Below the pieces are notes generated by a model. That model was not told where the DNA came from, did not search any database, and worked only from the letters and a program-made list of their open reading frames with translations. From positions 1 through 7,103 of the forward strand of contig PFHO01000010.1 in the NCBI GenBank assembly GCA_002782345.1: a DNA stretch of 7,103 bases, read 5' to 3'. This document shows, piece by piece, positions 5,007 through 7,103 of this stretch. The first letter of the stretch is position 1. Each line of letters starts with the position of its first letter. The translations under genes were made by a program, and so were the position numbers. The stretch is from Candidatus Moranbacteria bacterium CG_4_8_14_3_um_filter_34_16 (GTDB lineage: Bacteria > Patescibacteriota > Minisyncoccia > Moranbacterales > UBA2206).

Positions 5007-6251
5007 ATGAGAAATTTAAAAAAACAAGACAAAGAAATTTATCAAGCGACAATGGGCGAATTGAAACGCCAGCAGGAAGGAATGGAACTTATTGCCAGTG
5101 AAAATTATGTTTCGGAAGCTGTTTTAGAGGCTTTGGGAAGTGTTTTTACCAATAAATACAGCGAGGGCTATCCGGGTCGCCGATATTATGGCGGGCAGAA
5201 ATATACCGATGCGGTGGAGTCTTTGGCGATTTCGCGTGCCAAAAAACTTTTTGGTGCCGAGCATGTTAATGTCCAACCGCTTTCTGGAGCTCCCGCCAAT
5301 ATGATTGCTTATATGGCGACGCTTTCGCCGGGTGACAAAGTTTTGGGGATGGATTTGTCTCATGGAGGACATTTAACGCATGGTCATCCGGTAACTTTGG
5401 CGGCTCAAATATATAAATTTGAAAGGTATAAAACTAAAGCGGATGGCTTGGTGGATTATGAAGAACTGGAAAAAATGGCAAAGGAATTTCAACCAAAATT
5501 AATTCTAGCTGGTTTTTCGGCTTATACTCGTCAGTTGGATTACGCCAAGTTTGCTTCCATTGCTAAAAAAGTTGGAGCGATAACAATGATTGATGTGGCG
5601 CATATTGCCGGATTGATTGCTGGGAAAGTTATTCCTAGTCCGGTGCCATATTTTGATATTGTTACCACCACCACCCATAAGACTCTTCGCGGTCCGCGAG
5701 GTGGAATGATTATGTGCAAGAGAAAATATGCTTCAGCGATTGATAAAGCGGCTTTTCCGGGATTTCAGGGCGGACCGCATGAGAACAATATCGCTGCCAA
5801 AGCGGTGGCATTTGGAGAAGCGTTAAAACCGGATTTCAAAAAATATGCTCGTCAAATTCTCAAAAACGCCAAAGTTTTAGAAAAAGAATTAAGAAAATAC
5901 AATTTCAAAATAATGTTTGGAGGAACGGATAATCATATGCTTCTCGTGGATGTATTTTCCTCCAAAGGAGTAACCGGGAAGGAAGCGGAGAAAGCGTTGG
6001 ATGAAGTTGGCATCACTTTAAATAAAAATGTGATTCCGGATGATCCGCGAGGACCGATGGATCCAAGCGGAATCCGCGTTGGAGTTCCGGCGGTAACCAC
6101 TCGCGGAATGAAAGAAAAAGAAATGAAAAAAATTGCCGGTTGGATCAATCAAACTTTGGAAAATTCTCATGATAAAAAAACACTTCAAAAAATCAAAAAA
6201 GAAGTAATGATTTTTTGCAAAAGTTTTCCCATATACAGTTCCATAAAATAA
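5007..6251 (+). CDS. glyA: Serine hydroxymethyltransferase (GlyA)
   Basis: PLP enzyme that converts serine and tetrahydrofolate to glycine and 5,10-methylene-tetrahydrofolate, a main source of one-carbon units. It is full length (414 residues) with family landmarks in order: ELIASEN (27-33), YSEGYPGRRYYGG (51-63) with substrate residues Y51, E53 and Y61, the phosphate-binding SGAPAN (93-98), SHGGHLTHG (118-126) with H122 stacking on the cofactor, IDVAHIAGL (195-203) with D196 and H199, VTTTTHKTLRGPRGG (219-233) with PLP-lysine K225, FQGGPH (253-258), and SGIRVGVPAVTTRG (354-367) with R358. No active-site residue is missing. The last 15 or so residues are basic and not conserved in the family. 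No Shine-Dalgarno lies before the ATG (gaaaattttt). It sits between two dTDP-rhamnose genes, with which it has no known pathway link. Confidence 0.98.
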   Translation: MRNLKKQDKEIYQATMGELKRQQEGMELIASENYVSEAVLEALGSVFTNKYSEGYPGRRYYGGQKYTDAVESLAISRAKKLFGAEHVNVQPLSGAPANMIAYMATLSPGDKVLGMDLSHGGHLTHGHPVTLAAQIYKFERYKTKADGLVDYEELEKMAKEFQPKLILAGFSAYTRQLDYAKFASIAKKVGAITMIDVAHIAGLIAGKVIPSPVPYFDIVTTTTHKTLRGPRGGMIMCKRKYASAIDKAAFPGFQGGPHENNIAAKAVAFGEALKPDFKKYARQILKNAKVLEKELRKYNFKIMFGGTDNHMLLVDVFSSKGVTGKEAEKALDEVGITLNKNVIPDDPRGPMDPSGIRVGVPAVTTRGMKEKEMKKIAGWINQTLENSHDKKTLQKIKKEVMIFCKSFPIYSSIK

Positions 6252-6295
6252 AAAATATTTCTAATTTGGAAATTAAACTCGATTAAATTAAAAAA

Positions 6296-7093
6296 ATGAA
6301 AGGCATAATTCTTTCCGGCGGAACGGCGACTAGGCTTTTTCCGCTCACAGCCACAACATCCAAACAACTTCTCCCGATTTATGACAGACAGATGATTTTT
6401 TATCCCTTAAACACGCTTATTGAAGCCGGAATAAAAGATATTTTGATTATTGTTTCTCCGGAACATTCGGGACAATACCTGAACTTATTGGGGTCAATTT
6501 TTTCTCAAAATAAAATCAGACTTCAATTTAAAGTGCAAAAGATTCCTCGCGGTTTGGCAGATGCTTTTATTATGGGAGAAAATTTTATTGGAAAAGAAAA
6601 TGTTACTATGATCTTGGGAGACAACATTTTTGAGAAAAATTTTTCTTCGGAAATCAAAAAATTTCGTTCGGGGGGATTGATATTCGCTAAAAAAGTGCGA
6701 GACCCGGAACGTTTTGGAGTGGTTAAGTTTGATGAAAATCATAAAGCGGTGGAAATTGTGGAAAAACCCAAAAAATGGATCAGCGATTTTGCCATTCCGG
6801 GACTTTATGTTTATGATAATCGCGTGATAAGAGCGGCGAAAGAAGTTATTCCTTCCGAGAGAGGAGAATTGGAGATAACGGAAATTCACAATTTTTTTCT
6901 TGAAAAAGGAGAATTGCAGGTCAGTGAATTTTCCCAAGAGTGGTTGGATGCCGGAACTTTTGAAACTCTTTTGGAAGCGGGAAAGATTGTTAAGGAAAAA
7001 AAACTTTATGAGAAATTCAATCCGTTAATTAATGAAGCCATTTTAAAATTCAATCAAGAGTTGAAAATTTTGGCGAAAAAGAGATTAATTTAA
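6296..7093 (+). CDS. rfbA: Glucose-1-phosphate thymidylyltransferase (RmlA/RfbA-like, short form)
   Basis: Nucleotidyltransferase making dTDP-glucose from dTTP and glucose 1-phosphate, the first step of dTDP-L-rhamnose synthesis. Of 265 residues, visible motifs are SGGTATRLFPLT (7-18) with R13, SKQLLPIYDRQM (22-33) with K23, GLADAF (86-91), LGDNIF (108-113) with metal-binding D109, DPERFGVV (136-143), VEKPK (155-159), GLYVYD (169-174), ERGELEITEIH (188-198) and WLDAGT (216-221). The nucleotide loop reads GGTATRL where classical RmlA has GGSGTRL, and WLDAGT stands for the usual WLDTGT. It is shorter than E. coli RmlA (about 290), chiefly at the C-terminus, where the helical region linked to allosteric dTDP-rhamnose feedback lies. 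The ATG is 44 bases after glyA with no clear promoter, so it is probably co-transcribed. A lone A-run, not a Shine-Dalgarno, precedes the start. The gene is complete, ending ten bases before the window edge. Confidence 0.92.
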   Translation: MKGIILSGGTATRLFPLTATTSKQLLPIYDRQMIFYPLNTLIEAGIKDILIIVSPEHSGQYLNLLGSIFSQNKIRLQFKVQKIPRGLADAFIMGENFIGKENVTMILGDNIFEKNFSSEIKKFRSGGLIFAKKVRDPERFGVVKFDENHKAVEIVEKPKKWISDFAIPGLYVYDNRVIRAAKEVIPSERGELEITEIHNFFLEKGELQVSEFSQEWLDAGTFETLLEAGKIVKEKKLYEKFNPLINEAILKFNQELKILAKKRLI

Positions 7094-7103
7094 TCAATAT
7101 AAT

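Overview
The window looks like chromosomal DNA from a Candidate Phyla Radiation (Patescibacteria) bacterium. The Parcubacteria/Moranbacteria side is my best guess, from memory and not from a search. The reasons are AT-rich sequence, lysine-rich proteins with many A runs, short intergenic gaps, no start codon with a usable Shine-Dalgarno sequence, and a 253-residue protein of a type I remember only from such genomes. The standard genetic code works throughout. I see no transposase, phage gene, CRISPR array or defence gene.

Left half (1-3728), read on the minus strand. A two-gene unit starts at 3728: a conserved protein of unknown function, then a GtrA-family membrane protein that overlaps it by 8 bases. 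It ends at a strong hairpin terminator (2224-2254). The dnaX promoter begins inside the U-tract of that terminator. dnaX (DNA polymerase III tau/gamma) follows, with a leader of about 113 nt that carries a perfect 13-bp hairpin next to the start codon. tRNA-Gln(UUG) lies 52 bp after dnaX and ends at its own hairpin terminator (244-268). Bases 1-240 hold no gene, but contain a divergent pair of 9-base-periodic repeat arms and a good extended -10 promoter on the plus strand with no visible target.

Right half (3997-7093), read on the plus strand: rmlD/rfbD-like dTDP-4-dehydrorhamnose reductase, glyA (serine hydroxymethyltransferase), and rmlA/rfbA-like glucose-1-phosphate thymidylyltransferase. 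The first and last genes belong to dTDP-L-rhamnose synthesis. The middle steps (rmlB, rmlC) are not in the window and may lie beyond 7103. GtrA proteins are linked to moving lipid-linked sugars for cell-surface glycans, so three of the seven genes (GtrA, RmlD, RmlA) point to surface polysaccharide; DnaX, tRNA-Gln and GlyA are housekeeping, and the 253-residue protein is unassigned.

Most of the window is ordinary. The points most worth following are a slippery A8 run in dnaX whose -1 frame stops two codons later, at nearly the same residue as the E. coli gamma frameshift; a Cys/His-rich insert in the RmlD-like enzyme; an internal duplication in the unknown protein; the repeat arms at 62-157; and the dnaX leader hairpin.
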